This document shows positions 23,863 through 36,295 of a stretch of DNA of 64,000 nucleotides, piece after piece; the stretch's first letter is position 1; every line of letters starts with the position of its first letter. Location: positions 16,115,786 to 16,179,785 of the forward strand of contig QCXZ01000041.1 of assembly GCA_025024175.1 (NCBI GenBank). The letters are read 5' to 3'. Below the pieces are notes generated by a model, which did not search any database, was not told the origin of the DNA, and saw only the letters and a program-made list of their open reading frames with translations. A program made the translations under genes and the position numbers. The DNA comes from Rhyzopertha dominica. Taxonomy: Eukaryota; Arthropoda; Insecta; Coleoptera; Bostrichidae.

Positions 23863-24973
23863 CTGAAACAAAGAAATAAGGCTTTTTAGGAAATGTCGCA
23901 AATACCTAAAAATGACACCTATTCTACCCTTATTTACTACGTGAAATCTGTTTTAATGTGCTATTGTTCTCGGCCACAATCGTACAACTGAATGTCTAGT
24001 AAACTGAGAGTAAAAAAGAGTTATGTGAAAGCGCTATAATAGTTATTAGCTTAACTCGAAATATATGGTTAATTAAGGAATAAATATAATATGCGATATA
24101 CATATGCTATCTTAATTTACTTGAATAAGATTTATTTTCAAATTGACTTGATAAATAAATAAATAATCTGATACTTATTTATATAAATAAAGCTACTGGC
24201 TACACTAAAACTTAAAGTCCATATTTCAACAAGACATTCGAAAATCAGGATTAACATTAATTAATAACTAATAGACTGCTTGTGCAGCGTACAACTATAT
24301 ATGAATGGCATCCAATGGCACCAACATACTAATGCATGGTGCTGTGATTATCTCGAATTTTATATTGCCAATTGGGGTGCTCTCAGAATAAGCTTCGTAA
24401 GCCCGAAATAAACACTTCGGGCTCTACAATAAACACTGCTCCCCCATTTTTGCGAAAGTTAGACAGGGGCAACAGGGACGTTTTGAACAGGCTCTTATTA
24501 TCTTACGATCTATTAACAAGCAGCAGAAGGCCACAGCCGTGTAAGAAGAGCAAGCCATTTTCTTATGATTTCAACATAAGATTTTTGCTGCCACAGATGC
24601 AATGCGCGCAAGATAAATCTGAGAAGAAGATCAATCATATTATGACGATTAATTTTTTATTATAACAATGTAGCAATATGTTATCACATTCTGATTTTTG
24701 TTGTTTGGATTTATTAAAAGCTATTATGTGTTCAGTATTTTGGATTTGCTGAAGTACTTAAAAAAAAGTTGCCAAACTTTGTAGTCATACTTATGCATAT
24801 TTATGCATCGTGTGCAAGAATAATTTTATTTATTGATTAACGAAACTATTTGTCAGAAGAAATTCATATTAGGCAGTAACAGGATTTAGTAATTAGTGTT
24901 GTACCTGCGTTAAAAAGATTTACGAGGCATTTGCAGTTTTTAAAAGGAACTTAGCAATACAAAAATAATTATA
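23863..24973. other. No gene seen
   Basis: AT-rich spacer. The 24372-24665 frame lacks any recognisable domain. Confidence 0.45.
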
Positions 24974-26757
24974 CAGGGTGATTTTTTGAAAACTTCACAC
25001 CTTAAATAACTTTAAATAGAGGAAAAATTTAAAATTTTGCAAAAACCGGTAAACTTTTGTTTGCAGGGGGACAACTTTTGAGATAAGTTTTTAATGGATA
25101 GCGCTTACCCTCTTAGCGGGGTAGATACCCCTTCAAAAATTTTAAATGAAACTACCCATCTTACGATACATCATTTAAAAGCTTATTACACAAGGAGTCT
25201 TGCCATGTAATTAGTTTTACTATTTTTTACCCATTGACGGGGTAGTGGATCAAAAAGTGCATTGTAGCAAGTGGCTTATAAAATGGAATATTTTGGACTT
25301 TTTTAACAAAATTTATTGTCTTGCAGTTACAATAAAAATTGTCCTTACTTAAGCCTAAAAAAACTTGTTAAAAATAATTGTTACACCTAAGCAAAATGCC
25401 AAAAATACTTAAAATTTTCTTTCGACATTACTTGATATTGCAACTCGTTTATACTGAATTGGCTAAATAATTATCTACTTTGTGTTTCCAATTTTTTGTT
25501 TCAACTTTTTGGCTACTTCTTTGGCATGACCACCTTTATGTTCACATTCCTTTTTATAAATCGCGTGAAATTTTAAAGTGAGAGTCCAAGTGATAATGGT
25601 TTATTCAACTGCCGAAAGGGTAGAAATAATTTTTATTTACGGTGCTGAGCATAGCTGTGCTCGTGCGTCAGCAAGGGTGTTTAACGAACGGCACCCCGAT
25701 AAAAATGTTGACGCTAGGTACATTCTCGATCTCGTGCAGAAATTTCAAGACACTGGATCTGTAGTAAACAAGAAAAGGGCAGGGAATAGAGTCGTTGATG
25801 AAATGGCCCAACTTGAAGTACTTGGTCATTTTGCAATGGATCCAACTAGCTCTTTGCGTAACATTTCTACAGCCACTGGACTTTCTTATTCATCTGTAAG
25901 GAAAGTTACAAAACTGCGCAAATTCCATCCCTATAAGATGAAAACTCTCCAGGAACTCGTCGAAGAAGACTTCGATAGAAGACTGCAATTTTGCGAAATT
26001 ATGACAGAAAAGATTATAGTAAATCCAAATCTAATAAAAAATATCTGCGAGAAAGAATTATTAACGAGTGCAGGAGGATTCCACCTAAAACTTTCCGAAA
26101 AGTGCAGCAGGAGTTCGAGAACCGTCTGTATTATTGTATGGAAAGAGGTGGTGCACATTTTGAGAATCTATTGTAAGGTTTGAATTTCTATGGTTTTGTT
26201 CACACTGTTTTTGGAGTTACAAAAAAATAATTATTCTTTTTCGTGGACATGGACTTTACATTATTACATGATAAATACTTTAATGTTAATAATAATGTTA
26301 AAAGAAAATTTTCAGTATTCTGGGAGTTTTTTTTAAGTGTNATATTATTTACAAGTTGTTTGTTTAAATTTTGGGTTCTCGTAAAGACAAATTTTATTTC
26401 CGCTCTAAAATAAAATACATTTTGTTGAAAAGAGTCCAAATTATTCAATTTAATAAGCAACNTGTTTCCTAGGCACTATTAATCTATTACCCCGTCAATA
26501 AGTTAAACGTGGTAAAACTAATTACATGGCCAGACTCTTTGTGAAATAAGCTTTCAAATGATGTATCACAAGATGGATAGTTCCATTTAAAATTTTTAAA
26601 GGGGTGTCTACCCTGCTCAGAGAGTAAGCGCTATCCATTAAAAACTTATCTCAAAAGTTGTCCCCTGCAAACAAAAGTNTATCTGTTTTTGCAAATTTTT
26701 AAATTTTTGCTATATTTAAAGTTATTTAAGGTGTGAAGTTTTCAAAAAATCACCCTG
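24974..26757 (+). mobile_element. Tc1/mariner element, internally deleted
   Basis: Begins CAGGGTGATTTTTTG and ends with its reverse complement, flanked by TA at 24972-24973 and 26758-26759. Inverted repeats of about 271 bp (24974-25244 and 26487-26757) match well, with a few substitutions and N. The transposase inside lacks its catalytic core, so the element could move only if supplied in trans. It is a different family from the 6.0-kb element despite the similar CAGGGTG tip. Confidence 0.92.
25596..26176 (+). pseudogene. Mariner-like transposase missing the catalytic domain
   Basis: From ATG 25596 the frame reads MVYSTAERVEIIFIYG and an HTH domain (ARVFNERHPDKN, KFQDTGSV), then a second DNA-binding region (SLRNISTATGLSYSSVRK) and the linker FDRRLQFCEIMTEK. 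Immediately afterwards, in another frame at about 26040-26176, comes the family's C-terminal tail (INECRRIPPKTF, YYCMERGGAHFENLL). The roughly 150 residues that should carry the three catalytic aspartates are absent. The junction near 26030 marks the deletion and frameshift. Family members are about 340-360 residues. The first frame itself runs on to a stop at 26183. Confidence 0.88.
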
Positions 26758-26759
26758 TA

Positions 26760-27793
26760 TAAAGGCCAACACACGGACTTATATCTGTTTAAGGATTTGT
26801 GCAACGCAGACATTCCTTTTTATCCAAATGCTATAAATTTGTCGATGCGAGCATAAAACGAGACTGCTAAAATTCCTTCCTCATTCCTGACCCAGCTTTG
26901 TTGAATCGCTTGCGTTACTGACACAGAGGAGAAGCAAACTAGACGACATAATATGTAATTAGAGAACGCCTTAGAAGCGAAACCGCGACGATTGCATAAT
27001 AACAGAGTTTGCGAAATGTGCCAGTGTGCAAAAAACGCAACCTCACTGCGGGGTCACATTATTCCTCGCATTACATTGTGCGCGGAATGAATGCAGAGTG
27101 GAGCGTGGAAATTCAATGCGGCAAAACAACGGAAAATAAACAGAAGCAGAACTGCATTCTCTCATACTTTCTATGCAGTCCGGGATTTTATTATATACGA
27201 AGAAAGATGGGTGGTGAAATGCGGAGGCACCATTTGTTAGCAAAAATTCTGATTTTGCGTATTCCTAACTAGCTAAGTAATTGCTCTAGTAAATACAGGA
27301 AATTTTTGCTGCTTAACGTAATGTCAAGCAGGCTAGTCATTTTTACGATGGCATTGTGGAGTAGAATAATGAATAAACACATTAGAAGTAGTAGTAGTAG
27401 TAGTATTATTAAGACTTGTCGTTTACACAAAAGTATTTTACAGAAAACTTTTCTAACGATTGCTGTGCGCCAGGACAGGCTTAAAACCTCAGCATGTTTG
27501 TCAATTGAACAAAACTTTATTCACGCAGAAATAAGACCTTTTAGTCTAATTGCACTTTATTGAAATAAGATGGAAATGTTTCGACCTTATCAAGAGGTCA
27601 TCAGCACTTACGCTTACAAACACTTAGGAGTGGAAGTTCATTCAGGACACCTCCTTAAATTTTACTTTTAATGCATATTGTAACATATTACAAATTGCAC
27701 GGCACCCACTATATTTATTAATAATATTGCCGCTTCAAAACATTTTTCTTTATAAAGCCTGTGAACTAATGTGTTTTCTGTTAAACTTGATAA
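26760..27793. other. No gene seen; GC-richer block and AGT microsatellite
   Basis: Roughly 26810-27240 is moderately GC-rich with overlapping frames on both strands and no splice evidence. A short (AGT)n tract lies at about 27386-27405. Near 27565-27610 the minus strand carries CTGATGACC and GGTCGAAAC, hammerhead-like but not foldable into an acceptable ribozyme. Confidence 0.4.
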
Positions 27794-27899
27794 TTCCCAC
27801 ATTACTTATTTGACCTTGACGTTTCGATACTCATGTCGGTGTCTTGCTCAGAAGTAGCTCTGAAACTGAAGTGTCCTAGTCCGCTCCGGTATTTATACT

Positions 27900-28560
27900 C
27901 GTCCGGCTCACTAATGAGTGGGCGTTGTTACGTCTGACTGGTTTCCAGATTCCAGGTAGTTCGATGCCTTGGTTTCGGTTATAATTGTGCGGATTCTTCT
28001 GGATTTCGATGACCTCCTTGTACAGTCTCGGCCTGGATTTCGCTTCCCTTGACAGCATTTGTGTCTCGTCGAATTTGATGATGGCCAGTCTCCATTCGGT
28101 ATTCTGTTACAGTCGACCTGTCACATTGACGGTCTCTGGTGTCCCTGATGTGCTCCTTGATTCTCGCGATGATGTGCTTTCCAGTTTGGCCGATGTAAAC
28201 CTCCCCATAGCTGCATGGGATGCTATACACACCCGGCGTTTGTAGCACCTCAGTCGTGGAACCATATTTCGCAAAGGCGTTAGCTATCTTTCCCGGGCGG
28301 TGAAGATAGTGTTTATATGATGTCGTCTCAGCAGCCGTCCGATCTTATCTGTACATCCATTGACGTAGGACAGGTATGCTGCAGCGATGTACTCTTCTGG
28401 TTCCTTCCTCCGTGGTTGCATGTTGATAGCCTTTTCAATCTGTGCCTTAGGATATCCGTTCTTCTGTAGTGCTCTGCGTAGATGTTCTAATTCCTCTTCT
28501 AGGTGGTCTGGTTCGCTGATTAGCTTCGCTCGTTGTAACAGCGTGTTGATTGTGAAATCC
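27900..28560 (-). pseudogene. Penelope-like ORF, C-terminal part with GIY-YIG nuclease
   Basis: The minus strand encodes the end of a PLE reverse transcriptase followed by its GIY-YIG endonuclease, which cuts target DNA for priming. Reading from 28560: FTINTLLQRAKLI, LEHLRRALQKNGYP and YLSYVNGCTDKIGRLLRR (RT C-terminal region), then after a one-base shift near 28287 the nuclease GVYSIPC and EVYIGQTGKH with RIKEH, and after another shift near 28060 the conserved tail KEVIEIQKNPHNYNRNQGIE and LPGIWKPV. The catalytic core motif GVY...YIGQTG is visible. Truncation of the RT N-terminus and two frameshifts make it inactive. Confidence 0.88.
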
Positions 28561-28696
28561 GCACAATCATAACCAAGACCGAGGCATCGAACTACCTGGA
28601 ATCTGGAAACCGATCATGCGCAGCAACGCCCACGCATCAGTGAATCGGACGAGTATAAATACTGGAGCGGACTAGGACACTTCAGTTTCAGAGCTA

Positions 28697-28704
28697 GTCC
28701 TGAG
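28697..28704. repeat. Left 8-bp hAT target-site duplication
   Basis: GTCCTGAG, repeated perfectly at 31872-31879 on the other side of the hAT element. Confidence 0.95.
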
Positions 28705-31700
28705 CAGTGTTGTAAAATGACGGTCATTTTAAACTTTGTGACAAATGACCGTCAAATGACGGTCATATGACCATCATTTTGGTCAATTTGATAATCTTTG
28801 ATAATTCGTTAATATTTCACTTTTTTGATTATATGAGGGCCGTTCCCATTCTATTAAGCTTACTATAGAAAGACACTATCTTTTTTAAAACATTTAAAGA
28901 TAACTACCACCACAGTACAGGTTAAAAAAAAGGTAAGTAAATTAGAATGAAAACATAATTAAACACATTTAGAAATATATTAAAAAAAACAATAAAAAAC
29001 ACAAAGTAAATTATAAGTAAAAAAAATAAAATTATTCTTTATTAACATGCTTAAAAATCTTTCTTCAGTCTGTGTCGGAATCTGTAACCTCGAAGTTTCT
29101 TTCCAAATCTTCGTCTTCTTCAGTTTCGGATTCCGTCTCTGTTTCAGTTCCTGTTTCCGATCCCAATTCGGTTTGCATTTGTTCCGAATTGTGTTCAAGT
29201 GAACTGGGATCAAAGACATAGTCATCACCTATTACAACAGGAGCTTGTAAAGTATGTGCTGATGATGAGGAAGATGCAGCTCCTATACATGCACATGTGT
29301 GTGGATCTTGTGATCTCCCGGACCTGGCCGAATTTATACATTTCCTGACATTGAGCAAATTTAAGTTGTGGTGGATGTAAGTTAATTTTCCAGCTCTGGA
29401 TGTAGTGAGTCTGTTCCTCTTTTTGCTGTGAACGATTCCTTGTGCACTAAATGCTCGCTCAGTGGAAGCAGACATTGCAGGTAGTCCAAGTAAAGCTTCT
29501 GCAACATGTCTTAAAGAGAGATTTGTGCAAATACCTTTCCAGAAATCAAGATGTAACATATTTTTGTTGTTCATTGAGTACTTAACAAACTTATATGAAA
29601 AAAAATCCACTTTCAGAACGATATTCTGCCAACTCTTTGAAGACTGCATCAACTTCCACATTTTTCAAATAAACTGCAAAATCGTGTATATATTGTAGAC
29701 CTTCATTGCACTGAGCATCGTTAAGGTNTTTGCCNCTGAAGGAAGGATCAAGGATATTCGCTGCATAATGCACCGGAGTNAGGCACATTTTTTCCCTTNT
29801 TGTCAATGCATCAAGTACCTTTCCTTCTTCCGATTTTAAAAGTGACGAGTTAGGAATTTCCTGTTCGAACTGTTGCCTAATTTCACAAAAAGCTTCTACA
29901 ACCTGACTTATATTTGGAGTGTCTGACTGCAACTTTATAATCCATTTCTCGATGGACTGTAGCAGTGAAATGAGTTTTTCAACATTTGCCCAAAATTTAT
30001 CTGTGTCTAGAATATGTCGTCGATCATTCGCATCAAGTTCAGTTTGGCCAACATCATTAATCGCTAATGTCTGTAAAACTTTTTTATTTTTCTGTAAGCT
30101 TTCCAGACATAATATCACAGACGCCCATCTCGTCACCACTGGTAATTTTAGAGATTGCCTTCTATTTGCTGGCAACATTTCTGCTTGCAGTTGCACAAAG
30201 GCAGCATTTAAAATTAGTTTGTTTTTAATCATTTTTACGATTGATTTCGCAGCATTGACTATCAAAGCAACCGACTTTAAGTTAAGTAAATTACCACAAA
30301 GCAAATTCAAAGTATGGGCAGCACATCCATAGTATGCGATCATATTATTTGCGTATTTTTCCTTAAGTATTTCCCACGCACAAACCATATTAGTGGCGTT
30401 ATGCGTTACGCAGCCAACTACTCGATCTATTCCAATATCTTCATATACTTGTGAAAGCTGAGTAGCCATAAACTCACCAGTGTGTCGAGAAGTTTTCGTA
30501 GTGAGTGTTCGATAAAACACTGGCTTTGGCGTAGTGACTACAAAATTTATATTACTTTCTCTTCTTAAATTTGACCAACCATCAGCTTGCACACCCAGAA
30601 ACCTGGCATCTGCTATTTCCATTTTAACTTCACTTTTCACTTCTTCAAATGTTTCTTCTAGCAAAGAATTTGACAAAATTGTATCGAGACGGAAGCGGGA
30701 GACTTGGTCGAATATGTTTGAAGGCTTCAGTCCAGTATACATTCTCAGTAATGCTTAACGGGGTGGCAGTTGCATATATCGCGTTCGATAATATTTTCCA
30801 AATTTTTGTTGTTTCCTCGGGAGAAATACTGTGCACAAGAGCTTTCAGTCCGTGTGACTTACTGGATGCTGAAGAAATGCCACTCATATTTTCATTTGCC
30901 GAGTCTATTTTTGAAGGGCCGTCATCGTCAGTGAGTACGTCTTTGCCAACATTATCAGATGTAGGAATCGTTAATGTAAAATTTGTAATAGGACTAGGAA
31001 GAGCCAACCTTTTCTTGAGTTTTAACTTCGTTTTTACGTTTTCTGGACAACGTTGGCATTTTAATAAATGTTTAAGCATTCTAGTCGCACGTAACGCATA
31101 CTTTTGTAGGCAAAAATTGCATGCATACGTGTCTATTTTTCCTTTATTTTGGGCAAGACTAGACTGTTTTGTAAAGTATTTGAAAACATCGCTTTTCACT
31201 CTCATTTTTTGATCTCAAACCACGCACGAGTTGCACTAAGCACCTAAACAAAAATTCGAACAAAATAATTCCTATGTCCTATACTGACATAATATGACAT
31301 GTAAAAATATCTCTGATTGTTCCGCGATTTCCCCTCGAGAGAGAAAGTTTAATTATAAATTCAACTAAAAATTCACAATTGGAAAATCAAAGTTTAAATT
31401 ATACAGTTTTGTTTTTTCCTTATTATTTGTTTTCTTGGTATTGTTGGTGAAGTGGTAATTGAATAAAATAATAATTAATANAACGTTTCGGGAATGGCNT
31501 TTCCCACTTCTCCAAGAATGCCACAAAAACAAATCAAAATTTAATTTAGTACCTTTAAACTTAACCTCAAAAAACCGGGAACTGGAGAGCAAAATGCATT
31601 ATAAACCTTCTACTTTAAACTATAGTAAATTAAGGAATCATTAATGGCAGACACCCGAAACGACTCACTGTAGTTTTATCTAAAGATTGTAATATTCTCT

Positions 31701-31871
31701 ATTTTACTTACATTTATGTCGCAGAACGCACATGGTCTCAACAAAATGTCAACACATGTTTATTTTAAGGTTATGTGCAAAATGACGACGGTCATTTTCG
31801 AATGTGACATGACCGTGACCGACGTCATGACCGCCAAAATGATGTGGTCATATGACCGGCTCACATCACTG
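28705..31871 (-). mobile_element. Full-length hAT transposon (3.17 kb)
   Basis: The ends CAGTGTTG and CATCACTG are short imperfect hAT inverted repeats, bordered by the perfect 8-bp duplication GTCCTGAG. Both subterminal regions carry many copies of an ATGACCGTCA/TGACGGTCAT motif (28717-28775 and 31783-31855), likely transposase binding sites. The transposase gene lies on the minus strand and is broken by two frameshifts. The insertion lies inside a PLE. Confidence 0.96.
29065..31205 (-). pseudogene. hAT transposase (BED finger, DDE core, dimerisation domain)
   Basis: Reading from 31205 in three consecutive frames. A BED-type zinc finger (CNFCLQKYALRATRM with HLLKCQRC) is followed by the pre-catalytic region, then, after a shift near 30685, the core: GVQADGWSNLRRESN with the first aspartate, and GCVTHNATNM, where the usual second aspartate of TDNA is H. 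The conserved YYGCAAHTLNLL follows. A further shift near 29610 leads to the hAT dimerisation block LLGLPAMSASTERAFSAQG and HSKKRNRLTT. An acidic tail (ETETESETEEDED) ends at 29065. The altered aspartate, frameshifts and ambiguous bases make this copy inactive; some shifts could be assembly errors. Confidence 0.92.
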
Positions 31872-31879
31872 GTCCTGAG
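31872..31879. repeat. Right 8-bp hAT target-site duplication
   Basis: GTCCTGAG, identical to 28697-28704. Confidence 0.95.
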
Positions 31880-31929
31880 GGAGACACTGACATGAGCGTC
31901 GAAACGTCAAGCTCAAATAAATGTGGGAA

Positions 31930-33345
31930 GCAACTCGGAAAACAACATGTCACTTCTCATTATGTTGGATTGCAATATTCAATTACAAATGTATTGTCCT
32001 CTGAACCTAAATAAACGCTTCCGTATCCCCCAAAAACTGAAAAACAAGGTGAAACGTTTTAAAGTAAAGGACCCATTTAGTTTGATATTTTAATCTAGTA
32101 TTATGAAAATGTAATATAAACAGGTATATTAACAACTGAAAAACTATATGAAGATTAAGTGTTCGTTACACAAGAAAGAAAATTTGATTCTACTACAGAG
32201 AAAGACCGAATTATGTCATGAAAAATATGTTAATAAGAATAATTTGACAGAGGGCTTGCAGGAAATACTCGGCAAACAAATGTTATGACATAGATCCAAA
32301 AGAATATACGAGCAAGTTTTTGATTCGCGAGAAATCTCCTTTGCAGTTTTAATTATATCGCCACGAAGCAGAGAGCAAGCAGAAACTCGACCTTTCCTTT
32401 CAGTCGTAGCCGGCTAGATTTAAAATCCATTGTACCCGGGAGTGTATTTTGTACCTTTCAGTCACGTGTCGCGATATCGACCACGTACATCAATAAGAGC
32501 AAGAAGCTCGCTCTGCGGCCATTATTATTCCCTTTCAGGGAGTACGATGATATCAAAACATATTGCTGCCTCCGTTGCGACCCTTTCACGTGGTTTCTTT
32601 CAGTCACGAAATTAATTTGGGCGCGCGAGCGGCGCCGACGTTTCGTGCTTTTTTTTACTTCGAACGATCCGCATTTTCTGGTTTATTTGTAACCGATTCG
32701 AGGTGACGTTCTGCTGAATTACCTCGACGGCGGGGCGGTACGAAATAATGATGTAACCCAATTAACTTCCGACCGTGAATTCCGGAAAAAATCCACTACA
32801 CGTTCGCCGTGAAAATTTATTTTATTACTTTGGGCTTATGAGACTGGATGTCGTTCTGTCTGCAAATGTAATAAACTGGGAGGTACCAAAAAGCACAGCA
32901 CTGCACTTTTTAAAAAGGGAAATAGTGGTTTGCGAGCTTTATGGATTTAATTAGTGAACTCGTGTTCCAACGGCGACGAATAACAATAATGCGGAAATAG
33001 TCCACAACTAGCTTCATATAGGTATTTGAGAAATTAAAATGGTCCGGATTTTGAAAAAAAAATCATTGCCACTTATTAATTCATAGATATTACAACATTG
33101 GTATAGAATGTAACTGTACCCGCAGAGTTGTCATGAGTTGCATAAAGAGAGTGCGCATACAAAAAGAATCACAGTAAATCTAAAATTAAATGTAGCTATT
33201 AATGTGTTCAGCGCGGCGACTACGTCCTTAACCACAACTCACTTATGAGGATGACTGTCACAGTAGCAGGCGATATGTCAGAGATATAATAAGAAGATAT
33301 CATATATTGCGCACATCTGATAAAGGTATGCCAACGTGTTTAGTC
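31930..33345. other. No gene seen; GC-richer block at about 32330-32830
   Basis: The middle part is rich in CpG and contains CACGTG/CACGTA-like boxes (about 32463 and 32588) and GGGCGCGCGAGCGGCGCC near 32619-32636. It may be conserved host regulatory DNA. No exon with acceptable splice sites was seen. Confidence 0.35.
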
Positions 33346-34085
33346 TTCCTTGATTATTCAGAACTCTTCAATACCTTGAATCATAATCTGTTGCTTGCTG
33401 CTCCAGACTACATTGTTATTTATCACATCGCTCTCTTCGTATAAAGCTACAGGATGAATTATCTGATATAGGTTATGCCAATAAAGCTGTACTTCAAGGA
33501 TCAATTCCTGGGCCTCCTTTGTTCCCAATCTACACACAGTTTTATGATGACTTGCTTGATCACTATAATTTGCTTTTGTATGCTGACGGTAACCAGATCT
33601 ACCATAGTTTTCCACCTTCTCATATTATCGATGTCACTAAAGACCATATCGGATGCAACCTGCAACCATAGATTAATTCTCAATCCCAGAAAACTGTTGC
33701 TCTATTATTTAGGCCCAGTAATACAAGTTATACAGATTCTGGTGTCACTGTACCTCTACTAAAGGAGCGCGAAATGTTGGTTTTATAATAGATCACTCAC
33801 TTCGGTATGCCATGTACCTATCAAACTGTTTAAAATGTCCTATGCTTTGCATTGGTTACTCTATCTTCACAAATCTTATCTGACAGTCAAGCAAAAAACC
33901 TTGCTAACGGAAACCCAAAGTCTCTCTTATTTTAACTTTGGGGCAGACTTTTTTCACCGCAGCTTGTTTTGCAAACTAAATATAAAATACAGAAAGTGCA
34001 GAACTCGTGCAAGCGCTTTATATTTGGTCTAAGTAAATATGATCACCTGCCACGGAAATTAATTGAAATTGGTTGACTTAGTATG
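33346..34085 (+). pseudogene. Jockey-like LINE reverse transcriptase relic
   Basis: Fragmented ORF2 of a non-LTR retrotransposon. LVFLDYSELFNTLNH (about 33342-33386) is the FxDFSKAFDTVNH motif. VLQGSIPGPPLFPIYT (about 33488-33535) is the GVPQGSxLGPLLF motif. LLLYADGNQIYHSFPP (about 33570-33615) is the YADD box with the second D changed to G. Further on, KVQNSCKRFIFGLSKYDHLP (about 33993-34050, shifted frame) is the typical post-RT tail. Stops and frameshifts abound. Confidence 0.88.
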
Positions 34086-34280
34086 GGGGGGCAGCTCAGG
34101 TTGGTGACGTCAGCTTTCCAATGCAACATTTTATTTAACGAAAATAAATTACATTTAATACGGCCATTCTTAACATTAATATGAGTCGCAAAGGCCAAAT
34201 GTTGTACCTATCGTGATGAGCATAAAGACCCCGGCGTATGAAAAATCTTTCAGTTACAACCTCGCTTGATTCTGGAACTC

Positions 34281-34360
34281 TGCCAGTCCATTGTAAAGTA
34301 AACAATTTAAACAAATCGTCTGCCAGCCCATTGTAAAGTAAACAGTTTAAACAAATCGTA
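34281..34360. repeat. Two-copy tandem repeat, 40-bp unit
   Basis: TGCCAG(T/C)CCATTGTAAAG followed by TAAACA(A/G)TTTAAACAAATC occurs at 34281 and again at 34321 with two differences. Recent local duplication. Confidence 0.9.
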
Positions 34361-36295
34361 CGTTGCTGCTTCTTGTCTTGCATTCTTGGTTCAGTTCCTC
34401 GTCAAGTTTTGATTACATCACCTCTTCTTTCCATTTTTATGAAATTATGCGCAATATACGTTCATCTGTATGGAAATTTCATGTATAGATAGTGCAGGAA
34501 AAGTGTTTATTATTTTTTTAATGTTCTTAATCTTAATACTGATATATAGTCATACTAAGGTCAGGAAGCAGAACAGAGAAGGGTATTATTATAGCCTCCA
34601 CCTGAACCTCGCCCTGAAGTTGCAACTAATTTACTTACCTTATTAATGTTTCTTTCTTTGTAATTAACTGTGTTATTTAATGTAGATGGGCAATAAAGCT
34701 AGAATTTTCTTTGAAAAGCTTAAAGCATTACACGACCGCTGTCTAAAATGTACTGGGTTAAGGATTATTTTCAGCAATAAAAAGTTTTATTAAGAAAATT
34801 TAATCCTTTCTGCACTATGCTTACAACACTGCCTCTTATATTTTATGGGACAGTTATAATTATTAATATGCCGAAATACACCCATGTATATGTTTTGATT
34901 ATTTATTTTGTAAGTTTGGACAGACTATTGCAACTTTAAAACAGTCTGGATAAGCAGTGCCTAAAATGTACAAACTGAAAATATTTGTTAGAGGAGAGGT
35001 AAACAAATTACCTACCAATTTTTTTTATCTTAAAAAAAAATCCGGTTTTCTCGGTTATTGTTAGCCGAAAGCTCTCAAGTGCCCAATGTTACCAAAATCT
35101 TCGTTAAAATTATCGAGAACACTCGAATACTCATTATTATGCGAAACCACTATGTCTGATGTTTAATTTTTCCAACTAAGTCGTTAATGAAACGAACGGA
35201 GCTTATTGAATAATAGTTAACATCTCTTTCGGTTAAATGCACTTCAAATAAACATCCTACTACAATGACAAATATATAGCCTGTTAAACAGTGTTTAATA
35301 AATTGAAGATTATCCTTGCATGTTGTCAATTCAACATGTACACACAATACCAGGTATATTTCAATCGGAGTGATGGTCACGTTTTCTACTCAAGCCACTG
35401 GGACTTGTGTCGGATATCAAAAGGCCAGGCGGAAGTATGTCTCATTTGCAATTAGATGGGAAAGAAATGGCATCTTGACATCCTTGAGAGTAAGGATGAC
35501 ACTACTATAAATACACATAACTGTAATCATAATGAGGATGCACGATGCAACGAGCATTACGGTAAGGGTCCATGTACTTTCATTTATGTCCACGGTCTGC
35601 TGGTCTTAATGGAGGGCAATTACCGAGATTCCTTATAATGACTTCAAGGACAAATTAAAGCTAATAAGTTTGAATTGTAATTTTAGATTTGATTAAATTA
35701 AATGTAATAATTAACTACATTGGGTTACTAATAGCTATATTCTGGTTGAAAGTGTATTTAAGCTACTTTGGCCTATGAAAAATATCTTTTACAATGATTG
35801 TTGGTAGTTGGACGTGGTCACCGTTGAAACAAATGAAGAGTTGTATAATATCAAATCTATGTATATTAAACTATGTCGAATATTTCAGGAAAGATTAAAT
35901 TAGATTAAGACATCACTATCTTCAGGTTGTTTGAGGAGAGATACATAAACTATTGCCGTAATTAACAAGCCCTTGTAATTGAAACTCTATGGTGCCACAA
36001 GGACAATTTTGCTGTGTATATAAACTGGTATCCTAACAAAGCTGACTGTGTTGTGTGAAAACTGAAGTGAAATCTTAAAAGCATAAGTAGTAGAGTTGAC
36101 TACATTATGTGTCGAATTTTAGAAGATATTGATACTATTTATAGAGCTAAAATTCTGGATGGTATATTTCATAACAATTTTTAATTATAAATATAATAAA
36201 CAGCAATTTTTTAGGCGAGAACATGTAGAGCCTCCTATGATTCCAAAATTCTGAAGCCAAATTTAATATATTACGCAATTATTTGGTTTGTACGG
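34361..36295. other. No gene seen
   Basis: About 1.9 kb of AT-rich DNA; frames at 35150-35638 are short and overlap on both strands. A possible donor near 34637 (minus) has no partner. Confidence 0.45.

Larger units (their letters stand above)
27794..31929. mobile_element. Penelope-like element with inverted 3' ends, split by a hAT
   Basis: A minus-strand copy (about 28560 down to 27794) and a short plus-strand copy (28552-28696 continuing at 31880-31929) meet head to head, so both 3' ends point outward. They share TCCGCACAAT, GGCATCGAACTACCTG, GAGTATAAATACTGGAGCGG-like blocks and the tips TTCCCACAT and ATGTGGGAA. Partial inverted copies are a known habit of PLEs. The plus copy is interrupted by the hAT element at 28705-31871. 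Confidence 0.85.

Noticed and set aside
27565..27612. Hammerhead-like CTGATGACC...GGTCGAAAC on the minus strand
   Set aside because: The first stem II pair would be C-C, and no stem I or stem III with a cleavage triplet can be formed; probably fortuitous or a long-dead motif.
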